This document shows positions 16,046 through 25,759 of a DNA stretch of 64,000 nt, in pieces (position 1 is the first letter of the stretch; every line of letters begins with the position of its first letter). The stretch lies in contig NZ_SIJH01000012.1 in NCBI RefSeq assembly GCF_004762095.1, positions 91,722 through 155,721 of the forward strand. The letters are read 5' to 3'. The DNA comes from Tabrizicola caldifontis. GTDB lineage: Bacteria; Pseudomonadota; Alphaproteobacteria; Rhodobacterales; Rhodobacteraceae. The notes beneath the pieces were generated by a model that worked only from the letters and a program-made list of their open reading frames with translations, was not told the origin of the DNA and did no database searches. Both the position numbers and the translations under genes were made by a program.

Positions 16046-16942
16046 TTACGCCGGGACGGCCATGCCCTTGCCCTTGGCCAGTTCGCGCATCTTCGCCTGA
16101 AGCTTCTCGAAGGCGCGCACCTCGATCTGGCGGATGCGTTCGCGGCTGACGCCGTAGCTTTCCGACAGTTCCTCCAACGTCACAGGCTCTTCCGACAGAC
16201 GACGGCGCGTCAGCACATCCTTTTCGCGGTCGTTCAACACGCTCATCGCCTGCGCAAGCAGTTCGCGGCGGGCGTCGAGTTCATCCTTTTCGGCGTAGGC
16301 CTCGGCCTGGTCGCTGTCCTCGTCCTCCAGCCAGTCCTGCCACTGGGTCGAGCTGTCGCCGTCCGAGCCGACCGTTGCGTTCAGGCTGGCGTCCGAGCCC
16401 GAGAGCCGGCGGTTCATGTCGATGACCTCTTCCTCGGAAACCGACAGGTCATGCGCGATCTGCTTGACGTTCTCGGGACGCAGATCGCCTTCCTCCAGCG
16501 CGCCGACCTTGGCCTTGGCCTTGCGAAGGTTGAAGAACAGCTTCTTCTGGGCACTTGTCGTGCCAAGCTTCACCAGAGACCAGGACCGCAGAATGTATTC
16601 CTGGATCGAGGCGCGGATCCACCACATCGCATAGGTCGCAAGGCGGAACCCCTTTTCGGGATCGAACCGCTTGACCGCCTGCATCAGACCGACGTTCGCC
16701 TCGCTGATGACCTCGGCCTGCGGCAGGCCATAACCGCGATAGCCCATGGCGATCTTGGCAGCCAGACGCAGGTGGCTGGTCACCAGCTTGTGCGCGGCCT
16801 CCGGGTCCTGATGATCGACCCAGCGCTTGGCCAGCATGTATTCCTCTTCCGGCTCCAGCAGCGGGAACTTGCGGATTTCCTGCAGATAGCGGTTCAGCCC
16901 CTGTTCGGGACTGGGTGCAGGAAGGTTGGTGTAGGTGCTCAT
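16046..16942 (-). CDS. rpoH: RNA polymerase heat-shock sigma factor RpoH (sigma-32)
   Basis: This 298-residue sigma-70 family factor directs transcription of heat-shock and related stress genes. Region 2 shows [18 protein letters not shown] and the [23 protein letters not shown] core-binding and -10 recognition helices. The RpoH box appears as [12 protein letters not shown]. Region 4 ends with [19 protein letters not shown]. Length and start ([18 protein letters not shown] ahead of the ATG) are those of alphaproteobacterial RpoH. Rhodobacteraceae often hold two RpoH proteins, and I cannot say which this is. It has its own candidate promoter upstream and a terminator downstream. Confidence 0.94.
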   Translation of the reverse strand: MSTYTNLPAPSPEQGLNRYLQEIRKFPLLEPEEEYMLAKRWVDHQDPEAAHKLVTSHLRLAAKIAMGYRGYGLPQAEVISEANVGLMQAVKRFDPEKGFRLATYAMWWIRASIQEYILRSWSLVKLGTTSAQKKLFFNLRKAKAKVGALEEGDLRPENVKQIAHDLSVSEEEVIDMNRRLSGSDASLNATVGSDGDSSTQWQDWLEDEDSDQAEAYAEKDELDARRELLAQAMSVLNDREKDVLTRRRLSEEPVTLEELSESYGVSRERIRQIEVRAFEKLQAKMRELAKGKGMAVPA

Positions 16943-17025
16943 GTCGTGCCCCCTCTGTTCGCCCGGTGCGACTGCGCCCCCGGGCGGACGGTCGAACCTA
17001 AGTATTGCGGCATCCGATCGCAAGC

Positions 17026-17053
17026 AGTGTAGCCCGGATCGGCCGATTTTGAA
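17026..17053 (-). promoter_or_regulatory. rpoH: Candidate rpoH promoter
   Basis: On the minus strand TTCAAA (17048-17053) and TACACT (17026-17031) are separated by 16 bp, resembling a sigma-70 promoter. It would give a leader of about 75-80 nt before the rpoH ATG. Confidence 0.4.
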
Positions 17054-17090
17054 CCGAGATGTTCATTTGACACCCTTATGTGAAGCTTTG

Positions 17091-17115
17091 TGACATTCCT
17101 TTCACGGGAATGTCA
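17091..17115. repeat. Perfect 9-bp inverted repeat, operator-like
   Basis: TGACATTCC (17091-17099) and GGAATGTCA (17107-17115) are exact inverted copies around a 7-bp centre. It lies about 40 bp upstream of the candidate rpoH -35 element. No T-tract follows in either direction, so an operator is likelier than a terminator. Confidence 0.5.
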
Positions 17116-17282
17116 GGCTTGTTGCAGGGCGCGGCATACGTCGCACTGACTGACATGCCGCGTAAGCACTGAACGGGGGCCTGCAGGGTCTCCGGCACTG
17201 GTGGCCCCATGGCGGGCAGTACCATGGGGCGACAACAGGGCCTCTCGTGGCAGGCGGCAAGGCGGCAAACGTTCCGCCGGGG

Positions 17283-18317
17283 CTAGGTCCCGCGCAGGGC
17301 GGCGATCAGATCTGCCATGTCGGCAGGCAGGGGCGCGGCAAATTCCAGACGTTCCCCGGTCACCGGGTGGTCGAATCCCAGCGTCGCGGCATGCAAGGCC
17401 TGGCGGGGAAATGCGTTGGCGATCTCTGCCCCTGGCGCCGTGCCGGCCAGCCTGCGCCGCCCGCCATAGGTCTGATCGCCGATCAGCCCATGGCCCGCAT
17501 AGGCCATGTGGACGCGGATCTGATGCGTCCTTCCCGTCTCCAGCCAGCATTCGACCAGCGCCGCCTGCATGCCGAAGGGCTCTGCCACCCGCAGGCGCGT
17601 CACGGCGTGGCGGCCTTCCTCCCATACAACGGCCTGGCGCTGCCGGTCGGTGCGGTGCCGGGCAAGATTCGTCGCAATGCGGATCACGCCACCTGTTTCC
17701 ATCGTGACCCCGCGCAACCCGCGCAGCCGCGGGTCAGAGGCCATGGGAACCCCATGCACGACGGCCAGATAGCGGCGGGTGACGGTGTGTTCCTCGAACT
17801 GGCGGGCCAGGCCGTGATGCGCACGGTCGGACTTGGCGACGACCAGAAGGCCCGATGTATCCTTGTCGATCCGGTGCACGATGCCCGGCCGCCGCTCCCC
17901 CCCGACACCCGAAAGCGTGTCACCGCAATGATGCAGAAGCGCGTTCACCAGCGTGCCCGACGGGGTGCCCGGCGCGGGGTGGACGACCATGCCGACAGGC
18001 TTGTCGATGACGATCAGATCGGCATCCTCCCAGATGACAGCCAAGGGAATCGGCTCGGGCTGGATCTCGACCGGAAGGGCCGGATCAAGGCGGATGATGT
18101 AGACCTCGCCTGGTGCCACCTTGGCCTTCAGGTCGGTGACAGGCTGCCCGTCGCGGCTGACGGCGCCTTCCGCGATCATCCGGGCAAGGCGCGAACGGGA
18201 AAGCGCCGCTCCCTCTGGCACGGCGGCAGCAAGGGCCTTATCAAGACGGACGGGGGCGCCGTCGCCGATGGTGACGGAAAGGCTGCCGGTGTCCTCGTCA
18301 TCAAAAGGCTCGCCCAT
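17283..18317 (-). CDS. rluD: RluA-family 23S rRNA pseudouridine synthase (RluD-like)
   Basis: This 344-residue enzyme converts uridines in 23S rRNA to pseudouridine. An N-terminal S4 RNA-binding region (about 23-75, with SRLARMIAEGAV) is followed by the catalytic domain with HRIDKDTSG, where Asp151 is the nucleophile, and by the GRTHQIRVH motif. The S4 domain and length favour RluD over RluA. The start at 18315-18317 overlaps the oppositely directed start of the DUF6476 gene. No strong Shine-Dalgarno is visible, and GTG/ATG codons further upstream are possible alternatives. Confidence 0.88.
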   Translation of the reverse strand: MGEPFDDEDTGSLSVTIGDGAPVRLDKALAAAVPEGAALSRSRLARMIAEGAVSRDGQPVTDLKAKVAPGEVYIIRLDPALPVEIQPEPIPLAVIWEDADLIVIDKPVGMVVHPAPGTPSGTLVNALLHHCGDTLSGVGGERRPGIVHRIDKDTSGLLVVAKSDRAHHGLARQFEEHTVTRRYLAVVHGVPMASDPRLRGLRGVTMETGGVIRIATNLARHRTDRQRQAVVWEEGRHAVTRLRVAEPFGMQAALVECWLETGRTHQIRVHMAYAGHGLIGDQTYGGRRRLAGTAPGAEIANAFPRQALHAATLGFDHPVTGERLEFAAPLPADMADLIAALRGT

Positions 18318-18630
18318 GTCTGATTCCACAGATGCCCCCGATCCGGCCCTGCCGCCCAGCCTGCGGCTATTGAAGTGGCTGGTCGTCGCGCTGACACTGA
18401 CGATGATCGGCGGCGTCATAACCGTCGTGGCGCTGCTTGTCACCCGGATGCCGCAGGCGTTTTCGGCCGTTGGTCCGCACCTGCCGGAGGGTATCGTCCT
18501 GCCCGAGGGGGCCGAGGCGCAGGCGGTGACCTTCGGCGAGGGCTGGATTGCGGTGGTGACCGCGGATCAGCGCATCCTGATCTTCGGGCAGGACGGGCGG
18601 TTGAAGCAGGAAGTGGCGCTGAGCGACTGA
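18316..18630 (+). CDS. DUF6476-like single-pass membrane protein
   Basis: This 104-residue protein has a polar, proline-containing N-terminus, one transmembrane helix (about 20-42, VALTLTMIGGVITVVALLV) and a C-terminal beta-rich portion (GIVLPEGAEAQAVTFGEGWIA in part). It resembles a small conserved family found in Rhodobacteraceae next to rluD; function unknown. The ATG shares two bases with the rluD start on the other strand. AAAGG lies seven bases upstream. Confidence 0.7.
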   Translation: MSDSTDAPDPALPPSLRLLKWLVVALTLTMIGGVITVVALLVTRMPQAFSAVGPHLPEGIVLPEGAEAQAVTFGEGWIAVVTADQRILIFGQDGRLKQEVALSD

Positions 18631-18861
18631 GGAGCACCCGGAAGCGGGACGATTGCCATGCCGTCCAGCTGGCGCGGCAGGGATCCGGCGCTGCCCTTGC
18701 GCGATCAACATCCCGACAGGGTGCCGCAATGCTGCCTGCAAGCCGGGATGATTTCGCGGCAAGCAAGCCTTGGGTGGCGGAAACACGCCTTCGGGTGGCG
18801 GGGATGGGCATGACCCCAGGGGTTTGCGACGGCAGGGTTGGGCGACTGGATGGAGGACAGG

Positions 18862-20298
18862 ATGATCGGCGATCTGGGTGCGACGGATGCGACAGAACTG
18901 GCGGGGCTGGTGGCAAGGGGCGAGGTAACGCCAGAGGAACTTCTCGATGCGGCGCTGGCCGCAGTCGAGGCGCGGAACCCCGCGATCAACGCGGTGGTGC
19001 TGATACAGGAAGATGTCGCGCGGAGATCCATTGCCGAAGGCTTGCCGCCGGGGCCGTTCCGGGGGGTTCCGTTCCTGATCAAGGATCTGGGCGTCGAGGC
19101 AAGGGACTTTCCGTCCCACAACGGCAGTCGCCTGCTGGCCAACACGCGCTATCCGGGGGATTCCAGCATCTTCACACGGATGAAGGCGACGGGGGTGGTG
19201 ACCTTCGGCCGCACCACCAGCCCGGAAGGCGGGATCGGCGCCGCAACCGAGGCCGCCGTTTACGGCGGGCCGACGCGCAACCCCTGGAACCTTGACCGCA
19301 CGCCCGGCGGATCATCTGGCGGAGCTGGGGCGGCGGTTGCTGCGGGAATCGTGGCCTTTGCACACGGCTCGGACGGCGGGGGATCGGTGCGGATTCCCGC
19401 TTCATCCTGCGGGCTGTTCGGGTTCAAGCCCACGCGCGCCCGGCTGCCGGACGGGCCCTATGCGGGCGAAGGATGGGCGGGAATGGCGATCGACGGGTTT
19501 CTCACGCGCTCGGTCCGGGATACGGCGGTGATGCTGGACGCCTGCGAGGGCGCGGACCTGGGCGCACCCTACTGGGCTCCGCCGCTCGACCGCGGCCATG
19601 CGGCGGCGATCAGCCGCCCGCCCCGGCGGCTGCGGATCGGAATCTGCGACACGACCTTTACGGGAGAGCCGATTCATCCCGAGGTGGCCGATGCCGTCCG
19701 CGCGACGGGACGTCTGCTGGAGGCGCTGGGGCATCATGTCGAACCCGCCCGTCCTCAGGCCGACGTGCCGGGCATGATGCGCGCCTGGACCGATATCGTC
19801 GCCGTAGGCACAGCACTGGGGATCCGCAGCGCCCTTAAGGGGCGTCCGCTGACCCCGGATCTCGTCGAAGGCGTCGGGCGCGGGGCCGTCGCCCATGCCG
19901 AGACGCTGCACCCGACCCGCTATCTGGAGGCAGTGGGCCAGATTCACGCCTTCGGACGCGAGATGGCGCGTTTCTTCGATCGGGGCCCCGACATTCTTCT
20001 GTCTGCCACCCTGGCCGAACCGCCGGCAAGGGTGGGCCGGTTCAACCACGCGACCGAGGATTACGTCGCCTATCGCACAGGGCCGGAAGGGATTTTTGCC
20101 TATTCCCCCTTCTGTGCCGTCTTCAACGCCAGCGGCCAGCCCGCCGCCAGCCTGCCCCTTGCATGGTCGTCGGATGGCCTGCCGATCGGCATTCATCTGG
20201 CCGCCGCATTCGGGCAGGATGAAACCCTCATCGCTTTGTGCGCAGAAGTTGAGCGCGCCACGCCTTGGGCGGAAAAACGTGCGCCGATGGCAGCATGA
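18862..20298 (+). CDS. Amidase signature family enzyme
   Basis: This 478-residue amidase hydrolyses carboxamide bonds by a Ser-cisSer-Lys triad: Lys74 in FLIKDLG, the serines of GGSSGGAG near 151, and the nucleophile Ser175 in [11 protein letters not shown]. The ATG at 18862 is chosen because GGAGG lies five bases upstream. It is the first of six same-strand genes with a polyamine-type ABC importer and a second amidase, which suggests that it processes an amide brought in by that transporter. The exact substrate is unknown. It has no signal peptide. Confidence 0.88.
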   Translation: MIGDLGATDATELAGLVARGEVTPEELLDAALAAVEARNPAINAVVLIQEDVARRSIAEGLPPGPFRGVPFLIKDLGVEARDFPSHNGSRLLANTRYPGDSSIFTRMKATGVVTFGRTTSPEGGIGAATEAAVYGGPTRNPWNLDRTPGGSSGGAGAAVAAGIVAFAHGSDGGGSVRIPASSCGLFGFKPTRARLPDGPYAGEGWAGMAIDGFLTRSVRDTAVMLDACEGADLGAPYWAPPLDRGHAAAISRPPRRLRIGICDTTFTGEPIHPEVADAVRATGRLLEALGHHVEPARPQADVPGMMRAWTDIVAVGTALGIRSALKGRPLTPDLVEGVGRGAVAHAETLHPTRYLEAVGQIHAFGREMARFFDRGPDILLSATLAEPPARVGRFNHATEDYVAYRTGPEGIFAYSPFCAVFNASGQPAASLPLAWSSDGLPIGIHLAAAFGQDETLIALCAEVERATPWAEKRAPMAA

Positions 20299-20374
20299 GG
20301 GGAAGGAATCGCTTGTCACCGGCGGCTTGCCCCGCCCAATATGATCAAAACATGACCTTGGGGAGGGTCCGGGA

Positions 20375-21436
20375 TTGACCGAGGCAGTTACGATCTCTGC
20401 CCGCAATGTGGTGAAGGCTTTCGGCCAGGGTGCGAATGTCGTCCGTGCGCTGGACGATGTGTCGGTCGATATCCGGCGCGGAGAGTTCTTCACCCTCCTT
20501 GGCCCTTCGGGTTGCGGCAAGACCACGCTGTTGCGGCTTATTGCGGGGTTCGAGATGCCGACCGAAGGCACGATCCTGCTCGACGGGGCCGACATCACCA
20601 CCCTGCCCCCGAACAAGCGACCGGTGAACACGGTATTCCAGAGCTATGCGCTGTTTCCGCACCTGACGGTGGCGCAGAACGTGGCCTTCGGGCTTGAGAT
20701 GCTGGGCCGACCGACGGCTGAGGTCAAGGCACGCACGTCCGAGATGCTGGCTCTGGTGAAGCTCGAGGCCATGGCGGGGCGCAAGACCAGTCAGCTGTCG
20801 GGCGGCCAGCAGCAGCGGGTGGCGCTGGCGCGTGCTCTTGCGCCGCAGCCCAAGGTGCTGCTTCTGGACGAACCCCTGTCGGCCCTTGACCTGAAGCTGC
20901 GCAAGGAAATGCAGGTCGAACTGAAGCGCCTGCAACTTGAGACCGGCATCACCTTCATCTTCGTGACCCACGATCAGGAAGAAGCCTTGACCATGTCCGA
21001 TCGCATCGCGGTGATGAGCGCCGGCAAGATCCAGCAGGTCGGGACGGCAAAGGACATCTACATCCATCCGAAGAACCGCTTCGTCGCCAGTTTCATCGGC
21101 GACACGAATTTCCTGCACGGCCAGGCCGAGGCGGGGGCACTGCGGCTGGGCACGGGCGAGCGGATCGAGGTGCCCGGACTGTCTGCCGGCGGCACGGTGA
21201 CAGTCAGCGTCCGCCCCGAACAGGTTCGGCTGGTGCTGCCCACCGACGGGCTGAAGGCGACGGTCGGCAACCTGGTCTATTTTGGCACCGACACGCATTG
21301 CCACCTGCATCTTGCTGACGGCACCGAAGTTGTCGCACGGTTGCAGAGCCCGGCCTCTGGTGATGCGGGGCTGACCCCGGGCCAGGTGGTCGGAATCCGC
21401 TTTGCCGAGGGCGCGGTGCAGCGGGTGGAGGACTGA
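20375..21436 (+). CDS. ABC transporter ATP-binding protein, spermidine/putrescine type
   Basis: This 353-residue ATPase of the PotA group has Walker [10 protein letters not shown], the Q-loop in [11 protein letters not shown], signature LSGGQQQR, Walker [12 protein letters not shown] and a C-terminal TOBE domain (about 275-345). It powers uptake through the two permeases encoded next. The start is TTG at 20375 with GGGAGGG eight bases before it. The gene is 76 bp after the first amidase gene and 1 bp before the first permease gene. Confidence 0.92.
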   Translation: MTEAVTISARNVVKAFGQGANVVRALDDVSVDIRRGEFFTLLGPSGCGKTTLLRLIAGFEMPTEGTILLDGADITTLPPNKRPVNTVFQSYALFPHLTVAQNVAFGLEMLGRPTAEVKARTSEMLALVKLEAMAGRKTSQLSGGQQQRVALARALAPQPKVLLLDEPLSALDLKLRKEMQVELKRLQLETGITFIFVTHDQEEALTMSDRIAVMSAGKIQQVGTAKDIYIHPKNRFVASFIGDTNFLHGQAEAGALRLGTGERIEVPGLSAGGTVTVSVRPEQVRLVLPTDGLKATVGNLVYFGTDTHCHLHLADGTEVVARLQSPASGDAGLTPGQVVGIRFAEGAVQRVED

Positions 21437-21437
21437 G

Positions 21438-22352
21438 ATGAGCCCCGCCGAAGAGAATGCGATCCGCCAATCCGCCCGCAACGGCTGGCTGCTTTCGGCG
21501 CCGGCGCTGATCGTCCTGTTCCTGGCGGCCTCGGGTCCGCTGCTGATCGTGGTCTGGTATTCCTTCCTGACCGCGAACGATACGGGCGGGGTGATCCACA
21601 AGTTCTCGACCGACGGCTGGGTAGGGATCCTGTTCAGCTACGACATCTTCGAGGAAAAGTGGGTGCTGGCCGATGCGCACCTGACCATCTTCTGGCGCTC
21701 TGTCTGGCTGTCCCTGGCCACGACGGCGCTGACCTTCGCCATCGGCTTTCCCACGGCATGGTTCATCGCAACCCGGCCCGCGAAGGAACGTGCGCTGTGG
21801 CTGTTCCTGATCACGATCCCGTTCTGGACGAACCTGCTGATCCGGACCTTCGCGATCAACGAGGTTATCCGCAACGAGGGCATCCTGAACACGGCCCTGA
21901 TCTGGGCCGGACTCATCGAGACGCCCCTGCGCATCAACTATACCGAGACAGCGGTGCTGATCGGTATGACATATGTCTATCTGCCTCTGATGGTGCTGCC
22001 GCTCTACGCCACCATAGAACGGTTCGACATGCGACTGCTTGAGGCCGCCTATGACCTTTACGCCAGCCGCTGGCGCACCCTGCGGCAGGTGATCCTGCCC
22101 ATCGTCAAGCCGGGGATCATCGCCGGCTCGATCCTTGTCTTCGTGCCATCGCTGGGCGCCTATGTCACGCCGCGCATCCTGGGGGGCGGCAAGAACATGA
22201 TGATCGGCAACTTCATCGAACTTCAGTTCCTGCAAGGGCGGAACTGGCCGCTGGGTGCGGCGCTGTCGGTGACGCTGCTGGTGATCGTGATGGCGGCGCT
22301 GCTGGTATACGTTCGCGTCGCCAGCCGCGACCGGGGGACGGGCCATGGCTGA
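21438..22352 (+). CDS. ABC transporter permease, PotB type
   Basis: This 304-residue inner-membrane permease has about six transmembrane helices and the binding-protein-dependent transport motif around EAAYDLYASRWRTLRQVILP, which contacts the ATPase. The long first periplasmic loop (about 45-85) fits the PotB/PotH branch. The next gene starts eight bases before this one ends. Confidence 0.92.
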   Translation: MSPAEENAIRQSARNGWLLSAPALIVLFLAASGPLLIVVWYSFLTANDTGGVIHKFSTDGWVGILFSYDIFEEKWVLADAHLTIFWRSVWLSLATTALTFAIGFPTAWFIATRPAKERALWLFLITIPFWTNLLIRTFAINEVIRNEGILNTALIWAGLIETPLRINYTETAVLIGMTYVYLPLMVLPLYATIERFDMRLLEAAYDLYASRWRTLRQVILPIVKPGIIAGSILVFVPSLGAYVTPRILGGGKNMMIGNFIELQFLQGRNWPLGAALSVTLLVIVMAALLVYVRVASRDRGTGHG

Positions 22353-23148
22353 GAAGGGCTTTCAGATCAACCGTCTGCCCGGCTTTGCCACCATTGCCGT
22401 GGCAGCCTTCGTGCTGCTTTACCTGCCGATCGTCACGCTGGTGGTCTATTCCTTCAACGCCTCGAACTCGGTCGCGGTCTGGGGCGGCTTCTCGCTGCAC
22501 TGGTATGCGGACGCATGGGCGAACCAGGCAGTCAAGGACGCTACGGTGCGATCGCTGGTGATCGGTGTCTCGGCAGCCTTCCTGTCCACGGTCCTTGCCA
22601 CGCTGGCGGCACTGGGAACCACGCGGCGCAGGGCCTTCCGGGGCCAGACCTTCATCTATGTGATCATCAACCAGCCTCTCATGGTGCCCGAAGTGGTGAC
22701 CGCGGTCGCGCTGATGATCTTCTTTGGTATCATCAAGGTGGCGACGGGCTATCAGGGCCTGGGCTACCTGATCGCGGCACATACCGCTTTCTGCATTCCC
22801 TTCGCCTATCTGCCCATCCGGGCGCGGTTGGAAAGCATGGACCTGACGCTGGAAACCGCAGCCGCCGACCTTTACGCAACGCCCTGGCAGACGTTCCGGC
22901 GCGTGACGCTGCCAAACCTTGCCCCGGGCATAACGGCAGGGGCGATGCTGGCCTTCGTGATCAGCCTTGATGACGTGGTGATCACCGAATTCGTCAAATC
23001 CGGCGGACAGGACACGCTGCCAACCTATATGCTGGGCCAGCTGCGCCGGGCCTTCACGCCCGAAGTCAATGCGATCTCGACCATGCTTCTGGCGGTGACG
23101 GTGGTTCTGCTGACTGCCTTCTTCCTGCTGACGCGCAAGAAAGACTGA
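22345..23148 (+). CDS. ABC transporter permease, PotC type
   Basis: This 267-residue permease is the second transmembrane subunit, with six predicted helices and the EAA-like motif ETAAADLYATPWQTFRRVTLP. The FNASNSVAVWGGFSLHWY segment near residue 35 is typical of PotC/PotI. Its ATG overlaps the previous gene by eight bases, consistent with coupled synthesis of the pair. Confidence 0.92.
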   Translation: MAEKGFQINRLPGFATIAVAAFVLLYLPIVTLVVYSFNASNSVAVWGGFSLHWYADAWANQAVKDATVRSLVIGVSAAFLSTVLATLAALGTTRRRAFRGQTFIYVIINQPLMVPEVVTAVALMIFFGIIKVATGYQGLGYLIAAHTAFCIPFAYLPIRARLESMDLTLETAAADLYATPWQTFRRVTLPNLAPGITAGAMLAFVISLDDVVITEFVKSGGQDTLPTYMLGQLRRAFTPEVNAISTMLLAVTVVLLTAFFLLTRKKD

Positions 23149-23166
23149 CCAACTGGGAGACCAAGA

Positions 23167-24195
23167 ATGAAACAGCTTCTATCCGCAACCGCGATGCTGC
23201 TGGCCTCGGCCACACTGGCCGCAGCCGAGGGGCAATTGCAGCTTTACAACTGGGGCAATTACACCAGCCCCGAGTTGCTGGCCAAGTTCGAGAAGGAGAC
23301 GGGGATCAAGGTCACCGTCACTGACTATGACAGCAACGACGTGGCCCTTGCCAAGGTCGAGGCCGGCGGGTCGGGGTTCGACCTTGTGGTGCCCTCGGCA
23401 AATTATGTGCCGATCTGGATCGAGAAGGGCCTGATCCAGGAACTGGACCTGACAAGGCTGCCCAACCACAAGAACATTGCGCCCGAATGGCAGAACGTCG
23501 ATTGGGATCCGGGCCGCAAGTTCACCATTCCATGGCAGTGGGGTTCCACCGGGATTGCGGTGAACACCAAGGTCTATTCGGGCGACATCAACACCTCGGC
23601 CGTCTTCCTGGACGTACCGCCGGAACTGGTCGGCAAGATCAACGTCGTGCCAGAGATGAACGATATCGTTGCGCTGGCAACGATGTATGTGGGTGGCAAG
23701 CCCTGCAGCGAAGACCCCGAAATCATGAAGAAGGCCCGCGACGCGCTGCTGGCCGCCAAGCCCAACTGGATCAGCATGGATTACGGCGCGACCGAGCGTC
23801 TGTCGAACGGCGACTGGGCTGCATCGGTCAACTGGAACGGATCGACCATGCGGGTCAGGATCAACACCAATGGCGACGTGCAGTATGGCTACCCCCGTGA
23901 AGGCTATCCGCTGTTCATGGATTCGGTTGCGCTGCTGTCGGATGCCAAGAACGTGGATGAGGCCTACAAGTTCCTGGACTTCATCATGGTGCCGGAGAAC
24001 GCTGCGCTGATCTCGAACTTCGCGCGCTACGCGAACGGGATCGCCGGCTCGGAAGAGTTCATGGACCCCGAGATGCGTGACGCCCCCGAGGTGATGATCC
24101 CGGAAGAACACAAGGCAGCGGGTGTCTTCCTGCCTACCTGCACGGGCAAGGCGCTGGAATATATCACGGCCATCTGGACCGAATTGCAAAAGTAG
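23167..24195 (+). CDS. Periplasmic substrate-binding protein, PotD/PotF type
   Basis: This 342-residue protein starts with a clear Sec signal peptide (about 1-20, ending LAAAEG) and then QLQLYNWGNYTSPELLAKFEKETG in two overlapping family stretches, the hallmark of spermidine/putrescine-binding proteins. Mature Trp and Asp/Glu residues usual for polyamine binding are common, but ligand choice cannot be read off. The amidases on both sides raise the possibility of an N-acylated or amide-bearing polyamine. A strong 11-bp hairpin follows the stop codon. Confidence 0.9.
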   Translation: MKQLLSATAMLLASATLAAAEGQLQLYNWGNYTSPELLAKFEKETGIKVTVTDYDSNDVALAKVEAGGSGFDLVVPSANYVPIWIEKGLIQELDLTRLPNHKNIAPEWQNVDWDPGRKFTIPWQWGSTGIAVNTKVYSGDINTSAVFLDVPPELVGKINVVPEMNDIVALATMYVGGKPCSEDPEIMKKARDALLAAKPNWISMDYGATERLSNGDWAASVNWNGSTMRVRINTNGDVQYGYPREGYPLFMDSVALLSDAKNVDEAYKFLDFIMVPENAALISNFARYANGIAGSEEFMDPEMRDAPEVMIPEEHKAAGVFLPTCTGKALEYITAIWTELQK

Positions 24196-24210
24196 GCCGC
24201 CGCCTGCGCT

Positions 24211-24237
24211 GTGCCGGGGCCGCCTTGGCCCCGGCAC
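24211..24237 (+). terminator. Strong hairpin after the binding-protein gene
   Basis: GTGCCGGGGCC and GGCCCCGGCAC form a perfect 11-bp stem with a 5-nt loop, 15 bp after the stop codon. There is no proper T-run, so it may act mainly to stabilise the binding-protein mRNA or as a partial terminator before the second amidase. Confidence 0.5.
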
Positions 24238-24316
24238 GATCCTTTCGTGACGCGGCCCGCTGGCCGCAGATAGGGGCCTGCCCCGACCCGCAGCGAACAA
24301 TTCGAGAAAGGCAGCC

Positions 24317-25738
24317 ATGCTGGAATGGTCGGCCACCAGGCTTTCCGACGCGATCCACAAGCGGAAGGTCGCGCCGTCCGAGGTGATGGCAGTCTGGCTG
24401 GCGCAGGTTGAGGCGGCGAACAGAACCGTCAACGCCCTTGTATCGCTGCGCGATCCCGATGTGCTGATGGCAGAGGCCCGCGCACTGGATGACGCCATAC
24501 CCGCGGGCTGGCTGCACGGCTTTCCCTTCGCGGTGAAGGATCTGGTCGCAACGGCTGGCATCCGGACGACATGGGGATCGCCGCTTTACCGCAACCATGT
24601 TCCGACACAGGACGATCTGGTTGCAGCCCGGCTGCGCGCTGCCGGGGCGGTGCTGGCAGCCAAGACGAACGTGCCGGAATGGGGACAGGGCTCGCATTCT
24701 TTCAACCCCGTGTTCGGCGTCACCCGGAACCCTTACGATCCGGCGCGCAGCGCGGGTGGATCTTCGGGCGGGGCAGCGGCGGCCCTGGCTTGCCGGATGG
24801 CCTGGGTGGCAGACGGGTCGGACATGATGGGGTCGCTCCGCAACCCCGCCGCCTTCTGCAACGTCTATGGCTTCCGTCCGACTTGGGGCCTTGTGCCGCA
24901 GGATGCCGAGGGCGACACCTATCTTGCCACGCTGGCCACCGACGGCCCCATGGCGCGGACGGTCGAGGATGTGGCGCACCTGCTTCTGGTACTTGCGGGC
25001 AAGAATCCCGAGGTTCCCTTTCCCCGCGCCGTGCCGGATGTCTTGTCGGGGCTCGACCGCGGGATGACGGGGTGCCGCATCGGCTGGCTGGCCGACTGGG
25101 GCGGCGCCTATGCGATGGAGCCGGGGATACTTGGCCTGTGCGAGGCCGCGCTTCGGCAGATGCAAGAGATGGGCGCGGTAGTCGAGCCACTGGCGCCACC
25201 CTTTCCGGCGGAAAGGCTCTGGTCCTCCTGGGTCACCCTGCGCGCCATGCTGAACGCCGGGGGCAAGCGCGCCCTGGCCGAAGACCCGGCAAAGCGCGCC
25301 CTGACCAAACCCGAGACGATCTGGGAAATCGAGCAGGGCATGGGTCTGTCGGCACAGGCCGTGCATGAGGCCAGCGTGATCCGCAGCCGATGGCACGCCC
25401 AAGCGGCGCGGCTGTTCGACCGCTACGATGCGATTGTCCTGCCCTCGGCCCAGGTCTGGCCTTTCCCGGCCGAATGGCGCTGGCCGCAAGAGATCGCAGG
25501 GCGGCGGATGGACACCTATCACCGCTGGATGGAGGTCGTGGTGCCCGCCAGCCTGATCGGCCTGCCTGCCCTCTCGGTGCCGGTTGGATTCTCCGATAGC
25601 GGTCTGCCGATGGGCATGCAGATCATTGGCCGTTCCGGTGATGACGCCGGGGTGCTGGCGATCGGCCAGGCCTGGCATAGGGCTACCGAGTGGCCACAGA
25701 AGCGCCCGCCTCTGGCGGCAGGCGCGGATTCGCGCTAG
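24317..25738 (+). CDS. Amidase signature family enzyme
   Basis: This 473-residue amidase has Lys74 in FAVKDLV, serines near 149-150 in GGSSGGAAAA and the putative nucleophile Ser173 in GSDMMGSLRNP. In the last motif the usual GGG is replaced by MMG, which may affect substrate fit. GAGAAAGG precedes the ATG. It is the last gene of the amidase/transporter set and ends 21 bp before the sugar-region oxidoreductase, so that transcript may continue. Substrate unknown. Confidence 0.88.
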   Translation: MLEWSATRLSDAIHKRKVAPSEVMAVWLAQVEAANRTVNALVSLRDPDVLMAEARALDDAIPAGWLHGFPFAVKDLVATAGIRTTWGSPLYRNHVPTQDDLVAARLRAAGAVLAAKTNVPEWGQGSHSFNPVFGVTRNPYDPARSAGGSSGGAAAALACRMAWVADGSDMMGSLRNPAAFCNVYGFRPTWGLVPQDAEGDTYLATLATDGPMARTVEDVAHLLLVLAGKNPEVPFPRAVPDVLSGLDRGMTGCRIGWLADWGGAYAMEPGILGLCEAALRQMQEMGAVVEPLAPPFPAERLWSSWVTLRAMLNAGGKRALAEDPAKRALTKPETIWEIEQGMGLSAQAVHEASVIRSRWHAQAARLFDRYDAIVLPSAQVWPFPAEWRWPQEIAGRRMDTYHRWMEVVVPASLIGLPALSVPVGFSDSGLPMGMQIIGRSGDDAGVLAIGQAWHRATEWPQKRPPLAAGADSR

Positions 25739-25759
25739 GGCTTCCGAAAAGGGGGCGAC

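Larger units (their letters stand above)
16943..17282. other. 340-bp rpoH-rluD intergenic region
   Basis: No gene is seen here. It holds a candidate rpoH promoter (17026-17053), a perfect 9-bp dyad (17091-17115) and an 8-bp hairpin CCCCATGG/CCATGGGG at 17205-17229 without a T-tract, which might weakly end rluD transcription. Confidence 0.6.

Noticed and set aside
18766..18804. Imperfect direct repeat of a CCTT-GGGTGGCGG type before amidase 1
   Set aside because: Only two degenerate copies are present in a GC-rich region.
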